From positions 1 through 64,000 of the forward strand of contig CALIKL010000020.1 in NCBI GenBank assembly GCA_938018055.1: a DNA stretch of 64,000 nucleotides, written 5' to 3'. The position numbers and the translations under genes are program-made. Source of the DNA: an uncultured bacterium. GTDB lineage: Bacteria; Bacteroidota; Rhodothermia; Rhodothermales; UBA10348. The notes below the pieces were generated by a model. The model was not told the DNA's origin. It did no database searches and saw nothing but the letters and a program-made list of their open reading frames with translations. The stretch's first letter is position 1. Each line of letters starts with the position of its first letter. Below are positions 1 to 8,182 of this stretch, piece after piece.

Positions 1-439
1 CTTTTTTGTGTGATGAGGGCTCCTTGACACGTCGGGAAGGATGCTGTCTCGATATGATCCGGGGTAGGGTAAAGGGTGCGCTACTACGTCCTGAAATGAG
101 ACAGGCAGACACGCAGCGGTAAAAAACAGGCCTTGAGGAGGCGTGAGGGGCGTCGCTACAAGAATTGGCATAGTTCTGGATATGCACTGTGCAGTTCATT
201 GACTGATTCCGACTCGCTCCCTCGAAAGCGGTGAAACCCCTTCAGCCAAGCAATGCCCCTCATTGCCTGGCTGTCCCCCTCACGGACGGATCGGCCTCCC
301 TCGGCCTTTCCGCTCGCCCCTCACCCTTACGAGTAGACTCCGTTTCCTGGCGCGGTTCGAAACATCCTAAATCCAATGTGCAGTCATCCTTGGGCTGCGT
401 ATTGGGCGTGATGCTGACTGAGGTTCATCAGGCAGCTAC
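1..439. other. Intergenic stretch, no gene recognised
   Basis: I see no convincing gene here. A 108-codon open frame (231-557) runs through the tRNA-Arg gene and its terminator and has no family resemblance, so I treat it as chance. The only structure I can point to is an imperfect inverted repeat at 244-272, with arms of 12 bases that match except at one position around a five-base loop. It has no T-tract on either side, so it does not look like an intrinsic terminator. Confidence 0.5.
244..272. repeat. Imperfect inverted repeat
   Basis: The arms AGCCAAGCAATG and CATTGCCTGGCT form 11 of 12 possible pairs around the loop CCCCT. There is no U-tract, so this is not an obvious terminator. It lies more than 150 bases beyond the tRNA-Arg terminator and its function is unknown. 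Confidence 0.5.
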
Positions 440-474
440 AAAAAAAAGCCCACCATCCAAGGATGGTAGGCTTT
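440..474 (-). terminator. Intrinsic terminator of tRNA-Arg
   Basis: Read on the minus strand, a strong stem (AAGCCTACCATCC paired with GGATGGTGGGCTT) is followed by a run of eight T. It starts about 20 bases past the 3' end of the tRNA-Arg gene, which fits termination of a monocistronic tRNA transcript. Confidence 0.88.
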
Positions 475-495
475 GGTCGCCGAACGGCGAACAGC

Positions 496-568
496 GCGCT
501 TGGGAGGATTCGAACCCCCGGCCTTTGGAACCGGAATCCAACGCTCTATCCAACTGAGCTACAAGCGC
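496..568 (-). tRNA. tRNA-Arg (anticodon CCG)
   Basis: A 73-base cloverleaf reads on the minus strand. The acceptor stem is GCGCTTG/CAAGCGC. The D arm contains GCTCAGTTGGATAGAGC. The anticodon stem TTGGA/TCCAA encloses the loop TTCCGGT, which places CCG at positions 34-36. The T arm has the TTCGAAT loop closed by five pairs, including one G-T. CCG reads the arginine codon CGG. CCA is not encoded. A T-rich intrinsic terminator follows directly. Confidence 0.95.
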
Positions 569-707
569 GTGCGGCCGGAATATAGCACTGAATGTGTCGG
601 CGGTTCCTCGAAGGGACCCTTGCCACCGTCAAAGTTTGTGCAAAACCATATCAGCGTTCGGTCAATAAGCCTTCCCGGCTTATGTGATCTCCCTGCCCCA
701 GAAAGGA

Positions 708-1499
708 ATGACAGATACCGCGCTCATCAAGCAGTTCAAGGCAAATCCCGGAGTGGGATATTCCTCACTGCTGGACCAATACACACCGATCATCCTCCGA
801 ATGATTCGGCGTTTCCTATCCGATCCCGACGAGGTGATGGAAACCTATACGGCGATCTGCGAGCGACTTCGACACAACGATTTCCAGGCTTTGCGACGCT
901 TTCGCATCAACAGTGAGCTTACGCCATGGCTTTCTGTTGTGGTTGCCAATGCCTGTCGCGATCGTTTTCGAAAGAATCGAATAGTCTCCGTGCCCAATTC
1001 TGTCATCTCAAAACTGAACAAGAAAGAGCAACTCATATTCCGCTACTACTACCAGGAATACGTTCCCCAATCTGAAATTCCGGACTTGATTTCCGGTGGC
1101 AATGACATGTCCTGCACGTTGCAGGAAGTCATTGTAACGATTGGCCGTATAGATGAAATGCTGTCGGTGAATAAGCGCTGGCACCTGCTGGCGGCACTGC
1201 GGGCCAATCGTCCAACGCTGTCACTCGACGATTTGACCGAAATGGGGCTGGCTCCAGCCACCTCCATCCCTGCACCGGACCAAGTGTCAGGAGGCGAAAA
1301 AGATCGAGCTTTCCTGCTGAACAACGCTATCGAAGATCTGGACCCTGAAGATCAGCTACTCATATTGCTGCGCTTTCAGCATGGCATGCGAGCCCAGCAG
1401 ATCGCCAAGGTAATGCAGTTCGAAAATCACAAATACGTGTACACCCGATTGCGTACCATCATCAGTCGTCTTCGACGGGATCTGGAAGAAGTGGTCTGA
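708..1499 (+). CDS. Sigma-70/ECF-like factor with two region-4-like segments
   Basis: The protein (263 aa from ATG 708; a GTG at 684 would add eight residues) resembles a sigma-70-family transcription factor. Residues about 8-90 look like region 2: a helical core followed by a basic stretch with RDRFRKNR. Two later segments each look like a region-4 helix-turn-helix. The first begins LNKKEQLIFRYYYQEY and continues with SEIPDLI (about 100-155). The second begins LDPEDQLLILLRFQHG and continues with QQIAKVM and a basic tail (about 210-263). Known ECF factors have one region 4, so the duplication is odd. It is monocistronic, downstream of the divergently read tRNA-Arg. No anti-sigma gene is adjacent. 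The family assignment is moderately sure; target promoters are unknown. Confidence 0.6.
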   Translation: MTDTALIKQFKANPGVGYSSLLDQYTPIILRMIRRFLSDPDEVMETYTAICERLRHNDFQALRRFRINSELTPWLSVVVANACRDRFRKNRIVSVPNSVISKLNKKEQLIFRYYYQEYVPQSEIPDLISGGNDMSCTLQEVIVTIGRIDEMLSVNKRWHLLAALRANRPTLSLDDLTEMGLAPATSIPAPDQVSGGEKDRAFLLNNAIEDLDPEDQLLILLRFQHGMRAQQIAKVMQFENHKYVYTRLRTIISRLRRDLEEVV

Positions 1500-1609
1500 C
1501 GGCCAACCTTTCGCGATTTGTAACGTAGGTTTACTGCAGCTGACCAATCTGCCTGCCCGGGGATTGGATTGAGCTTTTAACCTGATCCCTACTCCGAACC
1601 GCGATCTCT

Positions 1610-2638
1610 GTGAACGATCCCAGGCAATCGGCACCCATCCTGCTGGACGGGCCTCTGGAACGTGCCAAGTTTCCTCCGCTGTTGTCAGCCTTCATCGGGC
1701 TGATCGTCGCATTTCTGCTTTTCCAGGGCGTTTCAACCGTCTTCCTCGTCATTGCTACCTTGCAGGGCAGCACACCGTTGTCGGACCTGGTGACCCCTGA
1801 AAGACTGTCTGACTTTCTTGCTGAAAATGCAGAGACGGTTATCTGGGCGAATACCGTAGGTCAGGTTTTTGGCCTACTGATCCCCGCTCTTCTTTTCGCA
1901 CGGCTTCACACTTCTTCGGTTCGTTCCTTTATCCGCTTACGGCCCACGCCGGTCCGTAATCTTATTTGGTCTGCGGTGGGGTTACTGGGTCTCATTCCGC
2001 TCGTTCATTTCTCCGCAGGATTCTTCGATAGCCTGCCTTGGCCCGATTGGGTCCGAACGCTGGAAGACGGTCAAATGGCGCTGATCGAACAGATTCTCAC
2101 TCAGGATTTCAGCCTGATATTTGCAATTTCCATGCTGGCTCTGACACCAGCTATTTGCGAGGAAGTACTATTCAGGGGATATATTCAACGCCAGGCAGAG
2201 CGACGTATTGGAGCTTGGGGCGGTATCCTGTTCTCAGGTATCATATTTGGGTTGTACCATCTCCGCCTCACGCAAGCTGTTCCGCTGTCCCTCCTGGGTA
2301 TTTTCATGGCCTGGCTTACGTGGCAGACGCGCAGTTTGTGGCCTGCTATTTTGGTGCATCTGATCAATAACTCGTTTGCAGCGGTTCTGGGCAAGATGGC
2401 CGCCGGCAGCGATGCGAGCGCTGAATTGGAGGATTTCACCTTTCCCTGGTGGGTGATTCTGTCCGCAGCGTTTGTTCTGGCGGGTGCCGTGATGATGCTG
2501 AAAAAGAGGGCAGATGACACGACGTCTGACGACTCCTATCCCGATTCTGGAACACCACCTTCGGACGGCAGATCGGGGAACCGCACGATGAAATGTTGGA
2601 ATCCGAGCAGAGGACATGATGAAGCGACTCGAATTTGA
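1610..2638 (+). CDS. CPBP (Abi) family intramembrane metalloprotease
   Basis: This 342-aa integral membrane protein has about eight hydrophobic segments. It carries the CPBP signature in order: EEVLFRGYIQ (motif 1, the paired Glu and the Arg), then FGLYHL (motif 2 His) about 40 residues later, then HLINNS (motif 3). The family is related to the Rce1 CAAX prenyl protease, but its bacterial substrates are mostly unknown. Roles in bacteriocin self-immunity or membrane-protein processing are documented for some members only. The start is GTG. The polar tail after the last membrane helix, roughly the final 50 residues, overlaps the next gene by 23 bases, which suggests co-transcription with the DUF2007 gene and cdsA. 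Confidence 0.85.
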   Translation: MNDPRQSAPILLDGPLERAKFPPLLSAFIGLIVAFLLFQGVSTVFLVIATLQGSTPLSDLVTPERLSDFLAENAETVIWANTVGQVFGLLIPALLFARLHTSSVRSFIRLRPTPVRNLIWSAVGLLGLIPLVHFSAGFFDSLPWPDWVRTLEDGQMALIEQILTQDFSLIFAISMLALTPAICEEVLFRGYIQRQAERRIGAWGGILFSGIIFGLYHLRLTQAVPLSLLGIFMAWLTWQTRSLWPAILVHLINNSFAAVLGKMAAGSDASAELEDFTFPWWVILSAAFVLAGAVMMLKKRADDTTSDDSYPDSGTPPSDGRSGNRTMKCWNPSRGHDEATRI

Positions 2639-2960
2639 CGGATGGTTGGAGGTATTCCAGACAGGTATTGATTACGAGGCCGATCTGGTCCGGGATCGCC
2701 TTGACCATGCCGGACTTGAGGCGGTGATCATGCGCAAAAAGGACCAAGCATTCTCCTTGACCCATGGCTCCATGTCACGCATCTACGTGCTGGTGCCGCC
2801 CCATCTTGAGGAGGAAGCCCTCGCCCTTCTGTCATCTGAGATCGTTTCCGACGAAGAGTTGACGGCGGCGGCGCTGGCCGCAGATCCGGAAACGGCTCCT
2901 GGCCCGCCTCCCGAATCTTCGGATGTGACGGAGGAAGGAGGGAAATCAGAACAAGAGTAA
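2616..2960 (+). CDS. DUF2007-type putative signal-transducing protein
   Basis: This 114-aa cytosolic protein has a DUF2007 (GlnB-like fold) core at about 10-70: W-EVFQTGIDYEADLVRDRL, then the hydrophobic IYVLVPPHLEEEALALL helix. The C-terminal 40 residues are acidic and low in complexity. The family binds no established ligand and its role is unknown. It begins with ATGATG inside the end of the CPBP gene behind an AGAGGA sequence, and cdsA starts four bases after its stop, so the three genes probably form one operon. Confidence 0.75.
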   Translation: MMKRLEFDGWLEVFQTGIDYEADLVRDRLDHAGLEAVIMRKKDQAFSLTHGSMSRIYVLVPPHLEEEALALLSSEIVSDEELTAAALAADPETAPGPPPESSDVTEEGGKSEQE

Positions 2961-2964
2961 ACCG

Positions 2965-3780
2965 ATGAAACAAGGTGTGCAGCGCGTACTGACAGCTCTG
3001 GTCGGAATCCCTGTATTCCTCGGAGCCCTGTGGCTGGGAGGGTGGGTATTCCTCGTCCTGATTGGTGTGATTGCCCTGGCCGCACAGGCCGAGATGATCA
3101 AACTCATCCGCGCAGATGGTACAAACGCGGATCTGTGGGTGTCGTTGCTCGCTGGAGGGGCCGTATTTGTTCGTTTCCTGGCTCCAGAAGGCTGGATGGT
3201 GGCCCTGTTGGCGATCAGTCTGGTACTGGGTTGGACGCTGCGAAAGCCTGTATCCGATGCCGTAGGCCGCATTTCAGGTGGCTTAGCGTCGCTGATCTAT
3301 CCCGTTCTGCTCATCAGCTTGGTCGTTGATATCCGATGGCAGGCGCACGAGGCTTGGGGACAAACGGACGGATTCCTGCTCACGTTGCTCTTGATCGTTC
3401 TCATCTGGGCTACGGACTCCGGTGCGTATTACACCGGAAAGTCCATTGGAAAACGGCCGTTTTCACCGTCCATTTCGCCCAACAAAACCTGGGAAGGAAC
3501 GCTTGGAGGATTACTGCTGGGGACTTTGGTTGCGGTTGGCTTCAAATACTGGCTATTACCCATGTTGACATGGAGCGATGTATTTGTGTTGGCGGCCATC
3601 GGTGGATTCTGGGGACAGTTGGGGGATCTGCTGGAAAGCTCCTTGAAGCGATCTGCAGGAGTGAAAGATTCAGGCAACTTCCTGCCGGGTCATGGTGGAG
3701 CACTGGATCGGTTTGACTCTCTGATCTTCTCGGCACCCCTGTATTGGGCCTGGTTGACCTACTTTTCCAACCTACTCTGA
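2965..3780 (+). CDS. cdsA: Phosphatidate cytidylyltransferase
   Basis: CdsA makes CDP-diacylglycerol from phosphatidic acid and CTP at the cytoplasmic membrane, the entry point for phosphatidylethanolamine, phosphatidylglycerol and cardiolipin. The 271-aa length and multiple hydrophobic helices fit the family. The diagnostic C-terminal signature is present at about 215-255: GDLLESSLKRSAGVKDSG, followed by a PGHGG-x-LDR-x-DS motif. The ISPNKTWEG motif around residue 168 is also typical. The ATG lies four bases after the upstream stop. Confidence 0.95.
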   Translation: MKQGVQRVLTALVGIPVFLGALWLGGWVFLVLIGVIALAAQAEMIKLIRADGTNADLWVSLLAGGAVFVRFLAPEGWMVALLAISLVLGWTLRKPVSDAVGRISGGLASLIYPVLLISLVVDIRWQAHEAWGQTDGFLLTLLLIVLIWATDSGAYYTGKSIGKRPFSPSISPNKTWEGTLGGLLLGTLVAVGFKYWLLPMLTWSDVFVLAAIGGFWGQLGDLLESSLKRSAGVKDSGNFLPGHGGALDRFDSLIFSAPLYWAWLTYFSNLL

Positions 3781-3910
3781 GTGCGTCTACGTGAGATGCC
3801 CGAGGCTCTCTGCCTGAAGGTTCGTGGGCAACGGGCGTGGATAAGTCGTGGAGGAACGCCTGCATAACCAGGCCTGTATACCTGGTCCTACAGCGTATTT
3901 TCTAAGCACC

Positions 3911-4114
3911 ATGGGACTTTTCCTGCCAGGACGTCGGGTTCGAAACAAGCGGTTTGATTACGAACCCAGGTTCTATAATCCGAAGAAAGACGAGAAGCTG
4001 AAAAAGCGGATGCGGATTCAGGCGTTCAATCGACGTCGCCGTAGCCCGATGGGCATCGTCTATTTCATCATCCTGTGCGCCATGGCTGTCTACGTTTACC
4101 AACAGTTGGGATGA
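3911..4114 (+). CDS. Small basic membrane-anchored protein next to mutL
   Basis: This 67-aa protein begins MGLFLPGRRVRNKRFDYEP, is strongly basic through residue 48, and ends in one hydrophobic helix (GIVYFIILCAMAVYVY). I chose the ATG at 3911 because the N-terminal MGLF-basic-YxPRFY pattern resembles a short protein found beside mutL in many Bacteroidota, sometimes mislabelled riboflavin synthase beta subunit; nothing in it resembles RibH. A longer frame from 3848 has no supporting features. It ends seven bases before mutL, suggesting coupling. Function is unknown; a membrane-tethered nucleic-acid-binding or ribosome-associated peptide is possible from the charge pattern alone. Confidence 0.7.
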   Translation: MGLFLPGRRVRNKRFDYEPRFYNPKKDEKLKKRMRIQAFNRRRRSPMGIVYFIILCAMAVYVYQQLG

Positions 4115-4121
4115 GAGGCGC

Positions 4122-6071
4122 GTGAACGCACCGGTAGAGCAGAAAGAAACCTCTGACGCTTTGGGGGAAGGGACCGAAGTGGATCGGATTCGGCTGATGC
4201 CGTTGGCGCTGGCCAACAAGATCGCGGCCGGAGAGGTCGTTCAGCGCCCCGCTTCTGCCGTGAAGGAGTTGATTGAAAATGCGTTGGATGCAGGTGCCAC
4301 GCGCATTGACGTGGTATTGCAGGACGCAGGAAGCACGTTGATTCAGGTCACGGACAATGGTTCCGGGATGTCGGAGACGGATGCCCGTATGGCGGTCAAG
4401 CGGCACGCGACCAGCAAGATCCGGTCGGTCGAAGACCTTGAATCCATTTCAACCTTGGGCTTCCGCGGTGAAGCGCTCGCCTCCATCGCTTCGGTTTCCC
4501 ATTTCGATATCCGAACGGGACAGGATGAAGAGCACGCTGCGTTTCAGTTGCGTCTTGAGGGAGGGGAAGAGGTAGATGGGCTCCCGGCACCACCGATCAG
4601 AGGCACATCTGTATCGGTCAGAAATCTCTACTTCAATGTCCCGGCCCGGCGCAATTTCCTGAAGCGTCCACAGACTGAGCTCAAACACATTCTGGATGCG
4701 GTTCAGGTGTTGGCCCTGGCTCATCCGAATGTAGCCTTTTCCATCGAACACGATGGGAATACCCTGCTTTCTGTTGAGGACGAAGACGGAGACATGCTCC
4801 GCGCGGCGGCGGCACGTATGGCAGCGCTGCTGCCGGTTGGTTCTCCTGAGGACTTGATCCGTGTTGGTGAGTCCACAAGCTACCTGTCCGTAGAAGGCTT
4901 CCTGGGGCATCCCGATACGGCGCGACGCACCCGGGGTTTGCAATTCCTGTTCGTGAACGGCCGATGGGTGAAAAATCGTTATCTCGAGCATGCGGTCCAT
5001 GCTGCATACGAGTATCTGCTTCCCGAGGGTGCCTATCCGTTTTTTGCTCTTTTCCTGAACATTGACCCGCGTCACGTGGACGTTAACGTGCATCCGACAA
5101 AATCTGAGGTCAAGTTTGACGATGAGCGCGGTGTCTACGGGATGTTGCGAGCTGTTGTGGGAAAAGCCTTGGGCACAACCTTGGGGAGTCCCGACTTTTC
5201 CAGGGCGAAGCCTCTTTCTGGCTTGGACCTCGGGTTTTCATCTTCTGGCTCGAGCAGTTCTGCCACAGAAGAGCACCCAGGAAGAGGCCTGCCCCCCTCT
5301 GGCAGTCGTCCGTTGCAGGGTGGAAATCCCGCCTTGGATGCGCTCTTGGGTGGGTCTGGCGCGGGCAGCGGGCGTCCCTCGCTTTCTTCCGATCGCGTGT
5401 CCGACGCCAGCCGATCCCTGTATGAAGGTGCCCGGCGTACCGAGACCCTGCAGGCTGGTTCGCTTGGCCCGACGGCAAGCAACGCTACAAGCGGTCTGGG
5501 TGAGGAAGGATTACTCTGGCAGTTACACGACACGTACATCCTGACCCAGATTCTGAGTGGACTCGTCATCATCGATCAGCAGATGGCCCACGAGCGGATT
5601 CTGTATGAACAGGCCAAAGCTTGTCTGAAGGACGGATTCGGATTGTCGCAGCAGTTGCTTTTTCCCCGCACCATCGAGTTTTCTGCGTCCGAATATGCGC
5701 TGCTGGAAGGGTTGATGCCGGACCTTGCCAAACTGGGATTCGACATTGAGCCGTTCGGCGGCAATAGTGTGATCGTTCGTGGAGTCCCAGCCGATATCTC
5801 GGCTGGTGATGAGCGGAGCGTGCTGGATGAAATCGTAGATCAGTATCGCGCATTTGAGCGCGTGGAAGGATTGAGTGGGCGTGAGAACCTTGCACGAAGC
5901 ATGGCCCGTCGAGGAGCGGTCCGTGCTGGGATTCCGCTTTCGCCTCGAGAAATGCGATCGCTCATCGATCAGCTTTTTCAGTGTGAGACCCCGTATGCTA
6001 GCCCGGATGGTCGTCCGACCATGATCCGCATGTCGGGCAATGAGTTACGAGAAAGGTTCGACCGAAAATGA
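4122..6071 (+). CDS. mutL: DNA mismatch repair protein MutL, endonuclease motif degenerate
   Basis: MutL couples mismatch recognition by MutS to strand removal. The GHKL ATPase N-terminus is intact: NKIAAGEVVQRP, ELIENALDAGA, DNGSGM and GFRGEAL (about 28-115). A Ser/Gly-rich linker spans about 365-455. The C-terminal dimerisation domain follows. In endonuclease-type MutL this domain carries DQHA-x2-E-x4-E, ACR and CPHGRPT motifs. Here they read DQQMAHERILYE, ARRGAVRAG and SPDGRPT, so the His and Cys metal ligands are missing. That predicts no intrinsic nicking, as in E. coli MutL. The gene starts with GTG and its stop overlaps the tilS ATG (ATGA). Confidence 0.96.
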   Translation: MNAPVEQKETSDALGEGTEVDRIRLMPLALANKIAAGEVVQRPASAVKELIENALDAGATRIDVVLQDAGSTLIQVTDNGSGMSETDARMAVKRHATSKIRSVEDLESISTLGFRGEALASIASVSHFDIRTGQDEEHAAFQLRLEGGEEVDGLPAPPIRGTSVSVRNLYFNVPARRNFLKRPQTELKHILDAVQVLALAHPNVAFSIEHDGNTLLSVEDEDGDMLRAAAARMAALLPVGSPEDLIRVGESTSYLSVEGFLGHPDTARRTRGLQFLFVNGRWVKNRYLEHAVHAAYEYLLPEGAYPFFALFLNIDPRHVDVNVHPTKSEVKFDDERGVYGMLRAVVGKALGTTLGSPDFSRAKPLSGLDLGFSSSGSSSSATEEHPGRGLPPSGSRPLQGGNPALDALLGGSGAGSGRPSLSSDRVSDASRSLYEGARRTETLQAGSLGPTASNATSGLGEEGLLWQLHDTYILTQILSGLVIIDQQMAHERILYEQAKACLKDGFGLSQQLLFPRTIEFSASEYALLEGLMPDLAKLGFDIEPFGGNSVIVRGVPADISAGDERSVLDEIVDQYRAFERVEGLSGRENLARSMARRGAVRAGIPLSPREMRSLIDQLFQCETPYASPDGRPTMIRMSGNELRERFDRK

Positions 6072-7474
6072 AACGGTCGGAACTTGAGAAGGCCTTCCTG
6101 CTCGGATGCGAACACAGTGGATTGAATCCAGGGACCGAGCCCATAGTGGTTGGTCTTAGTGGAGGCTGTGATTCTACCGTATTGGGGCATCTTCTGGTCG
6201 AGCGTGGATTCAACGTCATCGGCGTACACATCAACTACAGATTGCGGGATGAAGCCGATGCTGATGAGCAATTTGTACGTGACTGGACAGCTCGTAATGG
6301 CGTGACGTTACGCGTCGTTCATCCGACACGGCCGACACCTGAAACAGGCGTGCAGGCCTGGGCACGGGAGATTCGTTATGAAGCGTTTCGGCGGGTAGCT
6401 CTCGAATTCGAGGCCAACTCCATTGTCATTGCCCATCACGCCGACGATCAATTAGAAACGATCCTTATGAATCTGGCGCGCGGTACTGGTCCGGCGGGTG
6501 TGATCGGTATGCGGGCTCGTCGTGAGTTTGCCCCGGGCGACGCCTGCGGCGTCGCCCGGCCACATCTGCGTATTCCTCGCTCCAACATTGAGGAACTGGC
6601 ACAAGCGGAAGGTTGGATCTGGATGGAGGACGCCTCCAATCAGAGGGAAGACTACACCCGCAATGCCCTGCGAATGGAATTGAGCACCTTGAATGGCAGC
6701 GAAAGGGGAGCATTCCGGGACGCTGCCGTCGCACTTTCCGACCGTCTTGCCGAGATGCAGGATGTGATCCTCGATGGTCTTCGACAGCTGGAAGCGGATC
6801 GTAGAGGGCATCTTCCTGCTGCACAGCTGGAAGAATGGCCAGCCTGGATCAAGCGTTGGATCCTGACCGAGTGGCTCAATCAGCGGGCTCCTTTTCTGCC
6901 CCGCAGGCGCGCGATCACTGAAGAGGTTCTGGCACTCAATGAGTCTCAGGTAGGCCGCAAGGCCGTTTTTAAGAAAGCGACTGTTTGGCGAGAACGAGAT
7001 GGATGGTATATCACAACGGGCGGTGAATATGCAGACTCCGGTGTAGAAGCCGTCTCGATCCGGATCCCAGACGAGGGAGGAAACACGCAATACGCTGTTG
7101 GCGCTCACATGCTTGACCTCTCAAGACTGAGCATAACCGAAGCTGAAAAAATGCTGCACTTCCTCAGGCAACAAAATGAGCGGTCCATTCTGTTGATGGA
7201 CCTGTCCAGTTTGTCCGGACCGCTTCAATTACGTGCCTGGAGGGAAGGGGATCGATTTCAACCGCTGAACTTGGGCGGTTCCAAGAAGGTCAAGTCATTC
7301 CTCACTGATCGAAAAGTCCGGGTTTCAACGCGTTCTGCCATATCCGTTCTCACTGACGAGAATGGTATCCTTTGCGTGCTCGGTCATGCTCAGGATGAGC
7401 GCTCGCGTATCACCTCCGAGACGAAAGACGTCTTACAGTTGACTTGGCACGCTTCTATGATGGGGAACGATTAA
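6068..7474 (+). CDS. tilS: tRNA(Ile)-lysidine synthase
   Basis: TilS joins lysine to C34 of the CAU-anticodon tRNA-Ile so that it reads AUA; it is usually essential. The PP-loop ATPase motif SGGCDS is at residues 31-36. The HHADDQLETILMNLARGTG block (about 123-141) is characteristic, and the C-terminal substrate-binding region contains LRAWREGDRFQPL. Length (468 aa) is normal. It overlaps mutL by ATGA. Its coding sequence contains a perfect 12-bp inverted repeat at 6533-6559 encoding the stretch PGDACGVA. Confidence 0.95.
   Translation: MKRSELEKAFLLGCEHSGLNPGTEPIVVGLSGGCDSTVLGHLLVERGFNVIGVHINYRLRDEADADEQFVRDWTARNGVTLRVVHPTRPTPETGVQAWAREIRYEAFRRVALEFEANSIVIAHHADDQLETILMNLARGTGPAGVIGMRARREFAPGDACGVARPHLRIPRSNIEELAQAEGWIWMEDASNQREDYTRNALRMELSTLNGSERGAFRDAAVALSDRLAEMQDVILDGLRQLEADRRGHLPAAQLEEWPAWIKRWILTEWLNQRAPFLPRRRAITEEVLALNESQVGRKAVFKKATVWRERDGWYITTGGEYADSGVEAVSIRIPDEGGNTQYAVGAHMLDLSRLSITEAEKMLHFLRQQNERSILLMDLSSLSGPLQLRAWREGDRFQPLNLGGSKKVKSFLTDRKVRVSTRSAISVLTDENGILCVLGHAQDERSRITSETKDVLQLTWHASMMGND
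6533..6559. repeat. Perfect 12-bp inverted repeat inside tilS
   Basis: The arms CCGGGCGACGCC and GGCGTCGCCCGG are exact reverse complements around the loop TGC. The sequence is in frame and encodes a loop between the PP-loop domain motifs and the RPHLRIPRS segment of TilS. It may be a small inserted palindrome or chance GC-rich sequence. Confidence 0.7.
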
Positions 7475-7561
7475 GATCGCCATACCTATACGTAACACCC
7501 CATAGGGCCCTGATCCCTATTTTCCCGGGCACCATTACACCCGCCCAGTTTATAGATCAGT

Positions 7562-8182
7562 ATGAAAGGCCCCGTCGAAGCCACTTTCCTCGTCCATGAT
7601 GAGCTGACCATCAGTATTCGCGGTGAACGATTCCGCAAGTATCTGACAGCAGAGACTATCCAGAAGCGCATCCGCGAGATGGGTGTTCAGATTGCAGCTG
7701 AGTACGGTGACAAAAAGCCCATTTTCATTGGTGTACTCAACGGAGCATTCATTTTCCTCGCCGACTTGATGCGGGCTGCCACAATCGACTGCGAAGTCGA
7801 TTTTCTGAAACTGTCCTCCTACGGTGCTCAGAAAATATCCTCGGGTACGGTCACTGAGTTGAAGGCGGTTGATGCCCATTTGAAGGATCGCCACGTGATC
7901 ATCGTCGAGGATATCGTCGATACGGGACTGTCGATGGAATTCCTGGTGGATCGTCTGGAAAAAGAAGAACCGGCCTCGATCAAGACGGTGACTTTGCTGC
8001 ACAAGTATGAGGCTACCAAAGCAGACGTACCGCTGGACTACGTGGGTTTTCGCATCCGAAACCTGTTCGTGGTCGGATACGGTCTGGACTATGGACAAGT
8101 TGGCCGCAATTTGGCGGATATCTACATCCTGGAAGACCAGCACGACGAAGAAAATGCCCCCGAGCACGGAGACAAGGCATGA
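7562..8182 (+). CDS. hpt: Hypoxanthine phosphoribosyltransferase
   Basis: This enzyme salvages hypoxanthine or guanine to IMP or GMP using PRPP. The 206-aa protein has the PRPP-binding motif VIIVEDIVDTG at about 112-122, the FIGVLNGAFIFLADLMR loop near 56-72, and the C-terminal DYVGFRIRNLFVVGYGLDY stretch expected of bacterial HPRT. It follows tilS after 87 bases, a gene order common in bacteria. Its stop overlaps the dioxygenase start (ATGA), linking purine salvage and tryptophan breakdown in one transcript without an obvious functional reason. Confidence 0.93.
   Translation: MKGPVEATFLVHDELTISIRGERFRKYLTAETIQKRIREMGVQIAAEYGDKKPIFIGVLNGAFIFLADLMRAATIDCEVDFLKLSSYGAQKISSGTVTELKAVDAHLKDRHVIIVEDIVDTGLSMEFLVDRLEKEEPASIKTVTLLHKYEATKADVPLDYVGFRIRNLFVVGYGLDYGQVGRNLADIYILEDQHDEENAPEHGDKA

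Noticed and set aside
231-557. 108-codon frame upstream of and across tRNA-Arg
   Set aside because: It runs through the tRNA and its terminator on the other strand and shows no protein-like features.
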